Source of the DNA: Caulobacter sp.
Lineage (GTDB): Bacteria; Pseudomonadota; Alphaproteobacteria; Caulobacterales; Caulobacteraceae
DNA: 64,000 bases
NCBI GenBank assembly: GCA_016125585.1
Contig: WGLL01000005.1
Span: 62,001 to 126,000, forward strand
Reading direction: 5' to 3'
Shown: piece by piece, positions 63,606 through 64,000 of the stretch
Position numbering within the stretch: position 1 is the stretch's first letter
How the letters are laid out: each line of letters begins with the position of its first letter
Program-made: the position numbers and the translations under genes
The notes under the pieces: model-generated
The model's input: only the letters and a program-made list of their open reading frames with translations
Database searches by the model: none
Told to the model about the DNA's origin: nothing

Positions 63606-64000
63606 GTGCTGCTGGGCATACTCAAACTTGTTCGCAGGATGATCGAGGGATCGGTCATGGCGATCCTGCTGATCGGCATTGTCGCCGTCTTCGGCGTCTC
63701 CGAGACCATCAACAGACTGCTGTCTGATCATGGTGTTTCATCACTGGTTTTCTTGCTGGTGCTTGCGATCGTCCTGGCCGATCTGATCGGCAAGTTCATC
63801 GGCGTGGTCAGCGCCACCTTTCCCGACATCATCCCCAAACTCGATGACGACCATCTGGAGCGCGCCTCCCTGATCGAGCGGCTGCGGCCGGGGCAAACCC
63901 TGGCCCTGCTGTCCGGGGCCTATGCGGCCCGGCTGGCGATGTTCCTGATCATCTTCGCGCTGCTGGGGGCGAGCTACGCCTGGGCGCCCGTCGCGGTGCA
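63606..64000 (+). CDS. Membrane protein of unknown function (3' end outside window)
   Basis: Open from GTG 63606 (AGGAGG upstream) to the window edge, so at least 131 codons. The visible part starts LLGILKLVRRMIEGSVMA and has three hydrophobic segments (MAILLIGIVAVFGV, LVFLLVLAIVLADLIG, FLIIFALLGASYAW). A polar loop (FPDIIPKLDDDHLER) lies between. The family cannot be assigned from this portion. Confidence 0.7.
   Translation, partial: MLLGILKLVRRMIEGSVMAILLIGIVAVFGVSETINRLLSDHGVSSLVFLLVLAIVLADLIGKFIGVVSATFPDIIPKLDDDHLERASLIERLRPGQTLALLSGAYAARLAMFLIIFALLGASYAWAPVAV

Overview
The window is a GC-rich chromosomal segment from an alphaproteobacterium. Caulobacterales (Caulobacter or Phenylobacterium-like) is the best guess, based on gene content, GC-rich codon use, abundant short palindromic intergenic repeats, an apparently leaderless MarR gene and the fliI-fliJ pair. 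This placement is inference; no rRNA or tRNA gene is present to confirm it.

Region by region. 1-9.7 kb: accessory lipid and oxidoreductase metabolism (LLM-class flavin monooxygenase, GNAT, MFS exporter, three SDRs, thiolase, enoyl-CoA hydratase with a MarR regulator) and a tandem pair of small secreted Cys-containing proteins. 9.7-16.7 kb: a twice-frameshifted DUF6998 pseudogene, a metallo-beta-lactamase-fold hydrolase, a secreted five-repeat cysteine protein, DUF1206, globin, GFA, aldo/keto reductase and pirin. 16.9-21.3 kb: an ABC ATPase / FtsX-like permease / AttH-like lipocalin operon. 21.3-24.9 kb: CDF transporter, DUF885 lipoprotein, small membrane protein and TetR. 25.0-27.5 kb: DUF2855 plus carotenoid-cleavage-type oxygenase, divergent from the TetR gene.

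27.5-48.3 kb is the centrepiece: an aryl-polyene (APE) type biosynthetic cluster in two converging arms. The left arm (+) encodes a ketosynthase-like chain-length factor, acyltransferase, two ACPs, a membrane protein and an AMP-ligase fused to a dehydratase. The right arm (-) encodes an acyltransferase, an aromatic amino acid ammonia-lyase, thioesterase, LolA-like carrier, MMPL exporter, a flavin halogenase-like enzyme, a lipoprotein, ketosynthase, dehydratase, ketoreductase and a second ketosynthase. A GT2 glycosyltransferase and a phosphopantetheinyl transferase lie at its outer edge. The expected logic is: ammonia-lyase makes a cinnamate or coumarate starter, the ligase loads it on an ACP, iterative KS/KR/DH cycles build the polyene, and the acyltransferases, LolA-like protein and MMPL exporter move the product to the outer membrane. 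The halogenase-like gene suggests a halogenated head group, as in xanthomonadins and chloro-flexirubins. Between the arms sit two acyl-CoA dehydrogenases and a lower-GC two-gene cassette (DUF2188 plus an unassigned 209-aa protein) that looks acquired.

48.3-64 kb is mostly housekeeping: secA, a DUF4282 protein, a lipoprotein, a GH10 xylanase, fliJ, fliI, thrS, yidD, an IscU-like scaffold, an SRPBCC protein, cysS, folE, hisI, a PhoD phosphatase, an encapsulin-type ferritin-like protein without an adjacent shell gene, and a truncated membrane protein at the right edge. No CRISPR array, insertion sequence or RNA gene was seen.
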